A stretch of 6,289 nt of DNA. It comes from Pseudomonadota bacterium (GTDB lineage: Bacteria > BMS3Abin14). The first letter of the stretch is position 1. Each line of letters opens with the position of its first letter. Positions 1-6,156 of the stretch are shown here, in pieces. The notes beneath the pieces are model-generated. The model was not told the origin of the DNA. It did not search any database and was given only the letters and a program-made list of their open reading frames with translations. The stretch covers positions 1 to 6,289 of the forward strand of contig JAFGWO010000276.1 in assembly GCA_016937135.1 (NCBI GenBank). Direction: 5' to 3'. The position numbers and the translations under genes are program-made.

Positions 1-130
1 CTGCCGGCCGTTGCGAACAGGGGCTACTAAACCTGTCCAGTCAGAATCCCGGGGAACCTTTATTTCCGTCCCCGCCCGCTCCCCCCCTTGCTCCTCCAGA
101 AAGGCGGGAGAGGCAACCCTGATGGCCTGA
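1..130. other. left-edge sequence downstream of the Lon-related gene, no supported gene
   Basis: This stretch follows the stop codon of the minus-strand Lon-related protease gene. One minus-strand frame stays open from inside the lon 3' end to the window edge, but it has no ATG, GTG or TTG in a sensible place. The purine-rich minus-strand run (about 69-102) is not followed by a start codon. I see no stem plus T-run that would be an intrinsic terminator. It may be intergenic, or lead into a gene that lies outside the window. Confidence 0.5.
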
Positions 131-2575
131 TTAGGATGCCATTCCCGGGCCCTTCCCATTGCCGCCGTTGTTTTTTCCGGTGCCCTCCTCTTTCCCGGCT
201 TCCTTCATCCTTTCGGCAAGGTCCCTTAGGCGGTCTTCCACTTTACGGTTAAAGGATCCTTTCGGGAAAGAACCGCGTTTCCCGCGCTGCCCTGCCCGAG
301 CTCCGGTCATGAGTTCGATGGCCTCGTCGATTGTGCTGACCGCATACACGGAAAAACGCCCCTTTCTGACCGCTTCCACCACATCGTCATCAAGCATGAG
401 ATTCTTGACGTTGCTTTTGGGAATGACGATCCCGTGCTTCCCGTCCAGTCCCTTGTCGCGGCAGGTCTGGAAAAACCCCTCGATCTTCTCGTTGATCCCT
501 CCCACTGGCTGGATCATCCCGTGCTGGTCCATGGACCCCGTGATGGCCATCCATTGATAAACGGGGACATCAGCCAGAGCGGATGTCAGGGCAATGAGCT
601 CGGCGGCGGTCGCGCTGTCCCCCTCGATCTCGTCGTATGTCTGTTCGAAAGTCATGGATGCGGTCAGGCTCAGGGGGAAATCCGTCGCGTACCGCATGGA
701 AAGATAAGAGGAAACGATCATGACACCCTTGTTATGGATGTTTCCCGACAGCTTGACCTCCCTCTCGATGTTCACCATACCTGACCTGCCGAGGAAAACC
801 TTGGCGGTGATCCTCGTGGGTTTGCCGAACCTGTAATCCCCCATGGTGTGCACGGACAGTCCGTTGACCTGGCCTACCATTTCCCCTTTGGTCCGGACCA
901 TAAGGGTGCCTTCTTCTATAAGTTCCCCGATGCGCTCCTCGATCCGGTTGTACCGATGCCTTTTTTCGAGAACAGCCATCCGGACGTGGGACCGCGATAC
1001 GGTTTCCGATCTTTCCTTGCGGGCCCAGAAGGTTGCCTCGCGGATCAGATCGGATACCCTGGAAAAGCTGGTGGACAGGCGGTTCTGGTCCTCGGAGAGA
1101 CGAGCCCCCTGTTCGATCACCGCGCAGACGGCCGAGTCGTCAAAGGGCAGGAGGTCTTCCTCCTTGCGGATGGTCCCGATGAAATGGGCATAATCCCTGA
1201 TGGCCTGATCGGTCCTCTTCATGCTGCTGCCGAAATCAGCCTTCACCTTGAAAAGCTTACGGAAATCTTCCTCAAAGGACAGCAGCTGATAATAGATGTG
1301 GGGGGTCCCTACCAGGATGACCTTCAGTTCAAGGGGGATCGGCTCCGGCTTGATGGAACCCGTGGCGAACATCCGGTACTGTTCACCCAGATCCTCGATC
1401 TTGATGACCCCCGATTTCAGGCTGTTCTTGATGGCTTCCCAGGCGAAGGGGCTGCGGAGCACCTCCAGGGCGTCGAGGATAAGGTAACCCCCGTTGGCCG
1501 TGTGCATGGCCCCCCCCTGGATCCTCTCGAAACCCGTGGTGGCGACACCGTACTGGAAAACATATTCCATCTTGCCGATGAGGTTCTGGAAGGTGGGGTG
1601 ATTTTCGTAGATCACGGGGGCCCCTGCTTTTCCCTTCTGGTCTACGATGAGATTGACGCTGTACCTGGACAGGTGGGGTTCCGTTTCCGAAACGCCGGGG
1701 AGAGTCGGGGCTTTTGGCGCCTGTTCCGGGAGGAATTCCTCATAGTGGTCCAGAATGTCCTCCATGACCGATCTCAGATAGGCTGTAATTCTCTCGTTCC
1801 CGGAAAAATCGGATTGGATAAGTGCCAGAAAGGGCTCAACGGCAAACCGGACCTGCTCCCTGGCCAATGCCTCAATCTGGCGGCGCGCCTCTTCATCTCT
1901 TTTGTGCGCCTGCCGGGTGATCTCCCTCAGGCCTTCCTGAAGTTTGAGAAGGGATTCGTTATAATGGGCCTTCTCCTCGTCGGGCAGGGCTTCAAACTCA
2001 TCCCTGTGGAGCCTTTTCCCGTCCTTGACGGGGATGAACCCGAACTGGTTTTCCATCTGTTCAAAGGCGTATCCGGCTTCGCGGGCCGTTTTCTGGAAAG
2101 AGGAAAGATCCGCGGTGTTTTCCCGGCTTACGTTGTCCAGGATCTGCCCCCTGCGGCTCTCGAAATCCCGGTCTTCAAGGGCCGCGGGGATATTTTTCTT
2201 CAAAACTTCGGTCAGCTCCCTCATCTGCCGGACGAAAAGCCTCCCCTGCCCCGGGTGCAGGGCGAGGGCGATGGGATTTCGGGGGTTCTCGAAATTGTAG
2301 ACATACGCCCAGTCGTTGGGAGTATCCTGTTTTTCTGCCAGTTCCGTTACCATAGCCCTGACGGTAGAGGATTTGCCGCAACCCGGTTCGCCCACGGCGA
2401 AAATATTGTATCCCGGACTCTTTATCCGCAGGCCGAAATCGATAGAGCGGATGGCCCGTTCCTGCCCGACTGTCCCTTCCAGAGACGGGGCCTCTTCCGG
2501 ACCGGGGAACAAGTGTCTGGCTTCACAGATATACCGCAGGTTTTCGGGGGAAAGAGGTACGGCTTTCCTGGTCAT
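131..2575 (-). CDS. Lon-related AAA+ serine protease (AAA_32 / LonC-like family)
   Basis: An 814-residue cytoplasmic AAA+ protease, expected to degrade unfolded or regulatory proteins. Seen in order: a short N-terminal region; Walker A GEPGCGKSS at residues 62-70; a long, charged, helix-rich insertion at about 110-300; Walker B GGYLILDAL at 362-370; a sensor-1-like KVILVGTP near 418-425; a possible arginine finger at R439 (DFRKLF); a helical lid; then a Lon-type S16 protease domain at about 560-755. Catalytic Ser is S654 in EGDSATAAE and Lys is K697 in GGINEKIEG. Their 43-residue spacing equals that of the E. coli Lon dyad (S679/K722). The tail from about 760 is basic and Gly/Lys-rich. Classic Lon has an N-terminal LAN substrate domain, absent here. 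The family is the Lon-related group with an insertion inside the AAA module. Some LonC members are reported ATP-independent, but the intact Walker motifs here suggest ATP use. The ATG is well placed: AAAGGAGA ends five bases upstream. It is divergent from nhaA and probably monocistronic or first in its operon. Confidence 0.95.
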   Translation of the reverse strand: MTRKAVPLSPENLRYICEARHLFPGPEEAPSLEGTVGQERAIRSIDFGLRIKSPGYNIFAVGEPGCGKSSTVRAMVTELAEKQDTPNDWAYVYNFENPRNPIALALHPGQGRLFVRQMRELTEVLKKNIPAALEDRDFESRRGQILDNVSRENTADLSSFQKTAREAGYAFEQMENQFGFIPVKDGKRLHRDEFEALPDEEKAHYNESLLKLQEGLREITRQAHKRDEEARRQIEALAREQVRFAVEPFLALIQSDFSGNERITAYLRSVMEDILDHYEEFLPEQAPKAPTLPGVSETEPHLSRYSVNLIVDQKGKAGAPVIYENHPTFQNLIGKMEYVFQYGVATTGFERIQGGAMHTANGGYLILDALEVLRSPFAWEAIKNSLKSGVIKIEDLGEQYRMFATGSIKPEPIPLELKVILVGTPHIYYQLLSFEEDFRKLFKVKADFGSSMKRTDQAIRDYAHFIGTIRKEEDLLPFDDSAVCAVIEQGARLSEDQNRLSTSFSRVSDLIREATFWARKERSETVSRSHVRMAVLEKRHRYNRIEERIGELIEEGTLMVRTKGEMVGQVNGLSVHTMGDYRFGKPTRITAKVFLGRSGMVNIEREVKLSGNIHNKGVMIVSSYLSMRYATDFPLSLTASMTFEQTYDEIEGDSATAAELIALTSALADVPVYQWMAITGSMDQHGMIQPVGGINEKIEGFFQTCRDKGLDGKHGIVIPKSNVKNLMLDDDVVEAVRKGRFSVYAVSTIDEAIELMTGARAGQRGKRGSFPKGSFNRKVEDRLRDLAERMKEAGKEEGTGKNNGGNGKGPGMAS

Positions 2576-2580
2576 AAAAA

Positions 2581-2588
2581 TCTCCTTT
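2581..2588 (-). promoter_or_regulatory. ribosome binding site of the Lon-related gene
   Basis: Read on the minus strand this is AAAGGAGA, a near-perfect Shine-Dalgarno sequence, followed by five T residues and the ATG at 2575. It fixes the start codon. Confidence 0.85.
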
Positions 2589-2681
2589 TCTCTCAGGCCC
2601 GACCTTCTTTCGCAGGCGGCGCCGTGACCGGAAACAAAAACTTTTCGGGGCTGCCTCCGGCAGAGGCCTCCCTATAAAATA

Positions 2682-2710
2682 ATAATAGTATAACGCACCG
2701 CGACGGGCAA
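2682..2710 (-). promoter_or_regulatory. predicted sigma-70-like promoter of the Lon-related gene
   Basis: On the minus strand, TTGCCC (2705-2710) and TATTAT (2682-2687) are separated by exactly 17 bases, matching four and five of six consensus positions. The AT-rich patch around 2671-2694 stands out in otherwise GC-rich DNA. Transcription would begin near 2675, giving a leader of about 100 bases. I see no convincing heat-shock (sigma-32) style promoter. Overlapping alternative -10 boxes exist in the same AT patch, so the exact element is uncertain. Confidence 0.45.
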
Positions 2711-2760
2711 ACTCCGCGAAGCGAGGGGCCGCCTCATTCGGCCTCCCCCCAAAGACCCTC

Positions 2761-2789
2761 TTGACGGTACTTTCCGGAGAAATCATACT
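2761..2789 (+). promoter_or_regulatory. predicted sigma-70-like promoter of nhaA
   Basis: TTGACG (2761-2766, five of six consensus) and CATACT (2784-2789, four of six) are 17 bases apart. The predicted start near 2794-2796 gives a leader of about 86-88 bases before the nhaA ATG. It sits about 50 bases from the divergent predicted lon promoter, so one regulator could influence both genes, though I recognise no operator. Confidence 0.5.
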
Positions 2790-2790
2790 G

Positions 2791-2864
2791 GATGGGTTTT
2801 CGGGATAACTGGTTTCGGGATCACTGATAAGGTTCGCCGGTTTTCCATCCATTCAAAACCCATC
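2791..2864 (+). promoter_or_regulatory. nested inverted repeats in the nhaA leader, possible structured 5' UTR
   Basis: Two nested pairings are visible. The outer helix pairs GATGGGTTTT (2791-2800) with AAAACCCATC (2855-2864), ten perfect pairs. The inner helix pairs 2803-2812 with 2837-2846 (GGA-U-AACUGG with CCGGUU-U-UCC), nine pairs including one G-U, with a single U-U mismatch. The outer 3' arm ends directly beside the ribosome binding site at 2865-2872, so folding could affect translation. Leaders of nhaA genes are known hosts of the nhaA-I, nhaA-II (Li+) and related Na+ riboswitch classes, but I cannot match this one to a consensus. Caveat: the best promoter would start transcription inside the outer 5' arm, leaving about six pairs of that helix, while the inner helix is unaffected. 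Confidence 0.4.
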
Positions 2865-2872
2865 AAAGGCGG
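2865..2872 (+). promoter_or_regulatory. ribosome binding site of nhaA
   Basis: AAAGGCGG, one base off AAAGGAGG, lies nine bases before the ATG at 2882 across a T-rich spacer. It supports this start and directly abuts the 3' arm of the leader inverted repeat. Confidence 0.65.
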
Positions 2873-2881
2873 TTTATTTTT

Positions 2882-4279
2882 ATGGCAGCAGACTCTGGAA
2901 GCGGGCGGTTCCTGTATCCCTGGGAAAAAGCGTTTTCCCGGATCATCACCCCCTTTGAGGAATTCATCCAGAAACAGACCACCAGCGGGATGATCCTCAT
3001 GGGGACCACGATCATCGCCCTCGCCCTGGCCAACGGCCCTTTCCATGCGACCTATGAACACATAATCCACACTTCTATCAGCCTCAGCGTCGGGGGGTGG
3101 TCCATCGCGAGACCCCTGTCCCACTGGGTCAATGAAGGGCTCATGGCCCTTTTCTTCCTCCTGGTGGGCCTCGAGATCAAGAGGGAGATCATCGTCGGGG
3201 AGCTTTCCAACATCAAGAAAGCGGCCCTCCCCATGTTCGCGGCGGTGGGAGGGATGCTGGTTCCCGCCCTCATCTACCGGCTCATAAATTCCGACCCCGC
3301 CCTTATGAGGGGCTGGGGGATCCCCATGGCAACGGATATCGCCTTCTGCATCAGCGCCCTGGTCCTTCTCGGGAGGCGGGTACCTAAACATCTCATGATC
3401 TTCCTTGTGGCCCTCGCCATCGTGGACGACCTGGGAGCGGTTCTCGTTATCGCCCTCTTTTACACGGGGGATCTGCACCTGCCGTCCCTCGGCTGGGGGG
3501 CCCTGATACTCCTGATCCTCATTTCCCTGAACCTGGGAGGGATCCGCAGGTCCCTGCCCTACAGCATCGCGGGGTTTTTCCTCTGGTTTTTCCTCCTGCA
3601 GTCCGGCATCCACGCCACCGTCGCGGGGGTCCTGGTGGCTTTCTGTATTCCGGCAAAACCAAGGTGCGAGCCCGCAAAATTCAGCAAGAACATCAAGGAC
3701 CTTCTCTGGCGCTTCGACAACATGACCCGTCCGGGGGTGACGACCCTCTCCAATGTCCGCCAGTTCTCGCTTTTAAAGGATATGAAGGACGGGCTCTGTC
3801 AAGCGGAGGCCCCCATGAGGCGGGTGGAGAACACCCTTCACCTGCCCGTGGCCCTGCTGGTCATCCCCATATTCGCCCTCACCAACGCGGGGATTAAATT
3901 TTCCGCGGATCTTATCACCCACGCGGCGAGCCATTCCGTCGCCGTGGGAGTCTTTCTGGGGCTGGTCCTGGGAAAGTTCACCGGGATCACCCTCTTCAGC
4001 CTCGCGGCGGTCAAACTTGGCTTCGCCACTTTGCCCCTCGGGATGGGTTTCCGCCACGTCGCCGGGGTCGGACTTCTGGGGGGGATCGGCTTCACCATGT
4101 CCATCTTCATATCGGACCTCTCCTTCAAGAACGACCCTGAACAGATGATCATCGCCAAGACCGCCATCCTCATGGCCTCTCTGGCAGCGGGCATCCTGGG
4201 CATCGGCTGGCTCTTTTTCGTCCACTGGAAGGATTCCAGGCGGCAGATGGTAAAGGGCGCCTTTCAGCACGGGGTTTAG
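2882..4279 (+). CDS. nhaA: Na+/H+ antiporter NhaA
   Basis: A 465-residue inner-membrane antiporter that exports Na+ (and Li+) in exchange for protons, supporting pH and salt homeostasis. Family signatures are clear: GLMALFFLLVGLEIKRE at 86-102; ATDIAF with D152; VDDLGA with the ion-binding pair D182/D183; GIHATVAG with H244 (pH-sensor position); NAGI near 335; GKFTGI with K365; and GGIGFTMSIFISDL at 400-413. These correspond to E. coli D133, D163, D164, H225 and K300. About twelve hydrophobic segments are expected, with no cleaved signal peptide. E. coli NhaA has 388 residues. The shift of homologous positions goes from 19 before H244 to 65 by K365, which places about 46 extra residues in the loop at about 262-308, which is polar and charged. 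The C-terminal tail (450-465) is basic. The ATG is supported by an upstream AAAGGCGG. It diverges from the Lon-related gene and is followed after 51 bases by a small co-directional gene. Confidence 0.97.
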   Translation: MAADSGSGRFLYPWEKAFSRIITPFEEFIQKQTTSGMILMGTTIIALALANGPFHATYEHIIHTSISLSVGGWSIARPLSHWVNEGLMALFFLLVGLEIKREIIVGELSNIKKAALPMFAAVGGMLVPALIYRLINSDPALMRGWGIPMATDIAFCISALVLLGRRVPKHLMIFLVALAIVDDLGAVLVIALFYTGDLHLPSLGWGALILLILISLNLGGIRRSLPYSIAGFFLWFFLLQSGIHATVAGVLVAFCIPAKPRCEPAKFSKNIKDLLWRFDNMTRPGVTTLSNVRQFSLLKDMKDGLCQAEAPMRRVENTLHLPVALLVIPIFALTNAGIKFSADLITHAASHSVAVGVFLGLVLGKFTGITLFSLAAVKLGFATLPLGMGFRHVAGVGLLGGIGFTMSIFISDLSFKNDPEQMIIAKTAILMASLAAGILGIGWLFFVHWKDSRRQMVKGAFQHGV

Positions 4280-4299
4280 GATCCGGAGGAACCGGATCC
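4279..4299 (+). other. perfect hairpin immediately after the nhaA stop codon
   Basis: GGATCCGG and CCGGATCC form an eight-base perfect stem around the loop AGGAA, beginning on the last base of the nhaA stop codon. No T-run follows, so it is not a typical intrinsic terminator. An mRNA 3'-end stabiliser, a processing site, or a partial attenuator limiting the downstream gene are all possible. The structure is certain and the role is inference. Confidence 0.5.
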
Positions 4300-4310
4300 C
4301 CGAAAGGAAA

Positions 4311-4317
4311 AAAGGAG
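4311..4317 (+). promoter_or_regulatory. ribosome binding site of the 120-residue gene
   Basis: AAAGGAG is a strong Shine-Dalgarno match but lies 13 bases before the ATG at 4331, longer than optimal. No other in-frame start is closer, and the next ATG (4340) is farther away, so 4331 is kept. Confidence 0.55.
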
Positions 4318-4330
4318 ATACGGGCAGAAA

Positions 4331-4693
4331 ATGGGCGACATGGAACGGCTTTATGACAGGGTTATGCGAAAACTCTTCCCGGACACATCGTTAAGGTCAG
4401 AGATTGAGTCGATCATGGACACCTACGGGAGGGCTGACTGGCAGCCCGAGGGCCCCAGGGTGAAGCTGGCCATTCTCAAATTATCCAGCGGAAAACCCGC
4501 GCAGATCCGGTATTTTACGGTGCAGGCCTGCCGGGATTACCGCGAAATCCTGGCCGCCGCCGAAACCCCCGGACAGCTTGCGAATCCCTACGCCAGGAAA
4601 AACGATCCAGGGCTCTACGCCCGGCTTGAAGAAGAGGACAGAAAACAGTATGAGGAATGGATCCGGGAAGTGCTTCGGGAAAAGGAAAGTTAG
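4331..4693 (+). CDS. conserved-looking hypothetical protein, 120 residues
   Basis: I cannot name a function. The protein is soluble and mostly helical, with no signal peptide or membrane segment. Residues 1-38 form a charged helical start. A middle block at 41-80 (RVKLAILKLSSG, then CRDYREILAAAETP) looks like the conserved core. I have an impression of similar small hypothetical proteins with an LAILKLS...DYR-[DE]-[VI]-L...AE-P pattern in other bacteria, but cannot verify it. The end (97-119) is a highly charged helix rich in Glu, Arg and Lys. No metal-binding or catalytic motif is evident. It follows nhaA on the same strand after 51 bases containing a hairpin and an AAAGGAG site, so co-transcription with nhaA is likely. 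Codon choice is GC-ending like its neighbours. It converges with the M41 peptidase group. Confidence 0.8.
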   Translation: MGDMERLYDRVMRKLFPDTSLRSEIESIMDTYGRADWQPEGPRVKLAILKLSSGKPAQIRYFTVQACRDYREILAAAETPGQLANPYARKNDPGLYARLEEEDRKQYEEWIREVLREKES

Positions 4694-4876
4694 CGACCGG
4701 GGCATTACTCCGGAAGGAAAAACGGGCCAAGCTGGCCAGCCGGAAGACCGACTTTCAACCCCTGTGGAAAAACCGGGAGACCGCTAAACCTGGGAAAAAA
4801 CCTGCGAATCCTTGATTTGACGACCGTACGAAAAAACACAGGGCGATTTTCCGATACCGCACCCTCCTCCAGCCCA

Positions 4877-5455
4877 TCAACCCCTGCGTTGCGGCCTTTC
4901 CTGAACTTGTTCCCCGTGCTTCCGGCACCAAAGGGCTTCCCGCTCCCTGAGAATTTCCATGACTTTTCGCGCCCCCAGCTTGTCTTCCTTGAGAAGGACC
5001 TCGGCCAACTCTTCTATCTGAAACCATCTAACGGGTTTTGAGACGATCCCCTTCGTCCGGACTTTCAGCCATTCGAGATATTTCTCCGCTTCCAGGGGGT
5101 CCCCGGTGAACCTGAGGATCAGGTCCAATGCCTTGATGTGGTCGGAACCCGGGACAGGGCAGCCCTCTCTTCCGAATGCCGCCTCGGGATCCAGGCGTTC
5201 GACCGCCGCCCGCCCTCCCAGCAGCACCATGACATGGCGCTCCAGGGTAAATCGGTTGCGGGCCCCCTTATCCGAGGAAAAGGAGGGAAACTGCCGATCC
5301 AGAAAAAGGGTGTCGACACAGGTGTGGCCCCTTTTCCCCAGTCCGGGCACCACGCTGATCCCGAAAACACGGATACCCTGATCGTAGGCCACGACCGCAT
5401 GACCGGCCTCATGGCAGGCGGTCAGGGTCCTCCGGTCTCCGCTGCGGTATTCCAC
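4877..5455 (-). CDS. stand-alone M41 (FtsH-type) zinc peptidase domain protein
   Basis: A 192-residue protein corresponding to the peptidase domain of FtsH without its membrane segments or AAA+ motor. The zinc-binding motif HEAGH lies at residues 15-19 (H15 and H19 ligands, E16 catalytic), in the context LTACHEAGHAVVAY. LGGRAAVE follows at 79-86, and GSDHIKAL at 103-110 supplies D105, matching the third zinc ligand in the FtsH SND motif (E. coli D495). The C-terminal stretch EELAEVLLKEDKLGARKVMEIL (about 148-169) resembles the closing helices of FtsH. The domain therefore looks complete and catalytically intact. The start is a GTG at 5455, chosen because HEAGH begins only 15 codons in and no nearer ATG exists; its ribosome binding site is weak. 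It lies 20 bases after a small-protein gene, suggesting translational or operon coupling. It probably acts on soluble substrates, perhaps ones already unfolded. The substrate is unknown. Confidence 0.88.
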   Translation of the reverse strand: MEYRSGDRRTLTACHEAGHAVVAYDQGIRVFGISVVPGLGKRGHTCVDTLFLDRQFPSFSSDKGARNRFTLERHVMVLLGGRAAVERLDPEAAFGREGCPVPGSDHIKALDLILRFTGDPLEAEKYLEWLKVRTKGIVSKPVRWFQIEELAEVLLKEDKLGARKVMEILREREALWCRKHGEQVQERPQRRG

Positions 5456-5475
5456 GCGGGAAAATACCCTGAGAT

Positions 5476-5703
5476 TTATACGTGAAGAGGCCAGGGATTG
5501 ATGGCCAGCTTCCTCAGGATTCCGGATCCGCTTTTCTGCCGGGTTTTCCCGGGGGCTGCCGGGGACTTCCTGATTCCTGCTCTTCCGATATGATCGGCGG
5601 CGTCAAACTGGTTCCGGAGTTCCCGGTAGGAAAACCACATATCGAACTTTTCCACTTCCTCGCTTCCGATGTAAACATCCACAATCTCACGGGCGCTTGT
5701 CAT
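5476..5703 (-). CDS. small hypothetical protein, 75 residues, upstream of the M41 peptidase
   Basis: I do not recognise the family. Residues 1-39 look like a compact folded segment, acidic and aromatic (EIVDVYIGSEEVEKFDMWFSY, then RELRNQFDAAD). Residues 40-75 are basic and rich in Arg, Lys, Gly and Pro, and probably disordered. There is no signal peptide, membrane helix or Cys/His metal site. The start is well supported: AAAGGGGG (5712-5719, minus strand) lies eight bases before the ATG, and an out-of-frame ATG between them stops at once. The gene ends 20 bases before the GTG of the M41 peptidase gene, so both are probably made from one mRNA. It could be an adaptor, substrate or regulator of that peptidase, but this rests on position only. 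Confidence 0.7.
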   Translation of the reverse strand: MTSAREIVDVYIGSEEVEKFDMWFSYRELRNQFDAADHIGRAGIRKSPAAPGKTRQKSGSGILRKLAINPWPLHV

Positions 5704-5711
5704 TTTTTCAT

Positions 5712-5719
5712 CCCCCTTT
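5712..5719 (-). promoter_or_regulatory. ribosome binding site of the 75-residue gene
   Basis: The minus-strand AAAGGGGG lies eight bases before the ATG at 5703. It is the strongest translation signal in this operon and supports the short gene being real. Confidence 0.6.
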
Positions 5720-5724
5720 AAGAG

Positions 5725-5958
5725 TCAATTGTTCTGGATAAACGAACGTCCCTTATTCCGGAATCGTTGTCCGGCCTCCCGGCCCAGGCGCACCGGAAAC
5801 GGCTCGAAATGGTTCCCGCGCAGGGACCTCTTCCTGAAGGAAACCATCGCAACAACAGCCTCGCCGGTAGCCCTCATGGCATTTATCCGGGATACAAAAA
5901 AGTGTAGATTCAGTCTCTTGGGCCAGGTTTCGTACGGAAGTTCCGGGACCCGGATCAT
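5725..5958 (-). CDS. doubtful small protein gene, 77 codons, possible first gene of the M41 operon
   Basis: A minus-strand frame of 77 codons that ends 21 bases before the 75-residue gene. Roughly two thirds of codons end in G or C, in line with the neighbouring genes, and the spacing fits an operon. Against it: no Shine-Dalgarno sequence precedes the ATG, the product is strongly basic (many Arg, few acidic residues), I recognise no domain, and the opposite strand is open over nearly the same interval. The hydrophobic stretch at about 31-42 (TGEAVVAMVSF) is too short for a clear membrane helix. If it is not coding, the segment would be a long leader of the M41 operon. Confidence 0.35.
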   Translation of the reverse strand: MIRVPELPYETWPKRLNLHFFVSRINAMRATGEAVVAMVSFRKRSLRGNHFEPFPVRLGREAGQRFRNKGRSFIQNN

Positions 5959-6074
5959 TTAAAAAACCGGGAAACCTTGCACGGATGATGAATCTGTCAG
6001 GCTAATTCCTCTGGCTCTTTATTTTTTCAACCCGGATGGCTTTTTACAAAACCACCAACGAGGTCAGTATCGAA
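5959..6074. other. AT-richer intergenic region upstream of the M41 operon
   Basis: There is no credible gene. The base composition is noticeably more AT-rich than the rest, with several T- and A-runs, as expected of a promoter region for the leftward operon. The best minus-strand candidate is TTGTAA (6044-6049) and AAAAAT (6021-6026), 17 bases apart with four of six matches each, which is weak. It separates the operon from the hairpin repeat units. Confidence 0.4.
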
Positions 6075-6156
6075 CGCCCGGATCCATGATCGGTCGTCGC
6101 GTGATGGATCCGTGAGGAAAGGGAAAATCACACTTTTCCCTTTCCGGGGAGCCAAA
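6075..6156 (+). repeat. palindromic repeat unit, copy 1 (82 bases identical to copy 2)
   Basis: This stretch recurs base for base at 6208-6289, a period of 133. It contains two perfect stem-loops: CGGATCCAT (6079-6087) with ATGGATCCG (6104-6112) around a 16-base loop, and GGAAAGGGAAAA (6116-6127) with TTTTCCCTTTCC (6134-6145) around the loop TCACAC. Identity starts exactly at 6075, since base 6074 differs from base 6207. It is non-coding: the two copies fall in different reading frames because 133 is not a multiple of three. It resembles REP/BIME-like intergenic palindromic elements in design, but I cannot assign a named family. Confidence 0.9.

Noticed and set aside
848..2677. 609-codon plus-strand open frame opposite the Lon-related gene
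   Set aside because: The minus-strand product has complete AAA+ and S16 motifs. The antisense frame is open because of GC-rich codon bias, shows no domain and has no ribosome binding site worth calling.
2723..2750. GC-rich imperfect inverted repeat (GGCCG with CGGCC) upstream of the nhaA promoter
   Set aside because: Only about five to seven pairs with a wobble, no T-run and no match to an operator I know; likely composition-driven.
2783..3613. 276-codon minus-strand open frame opposite nhaA
   Set aside because: Its composition (many Gly, Asp, Glu, Pro and His) is the typical mirror of a membrane protein gene; the plus strand is clearly NhaA.
4694..4876. Bidirectional terminator between the convergent genes
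   Set aside because: A small stem (GGCCA-AGC-TGGCC) and some A/T runs occur, but no stable stem is directly followed by a T-run on either strand.
5729..5962. 77-codon plus-strand frame opposite the doubtful minus-strand gene
   Set aside because: It has no ribosome binding site, is isolated on the plus strand and has no recognisable features; the minus-strand reading at least fits the operon.
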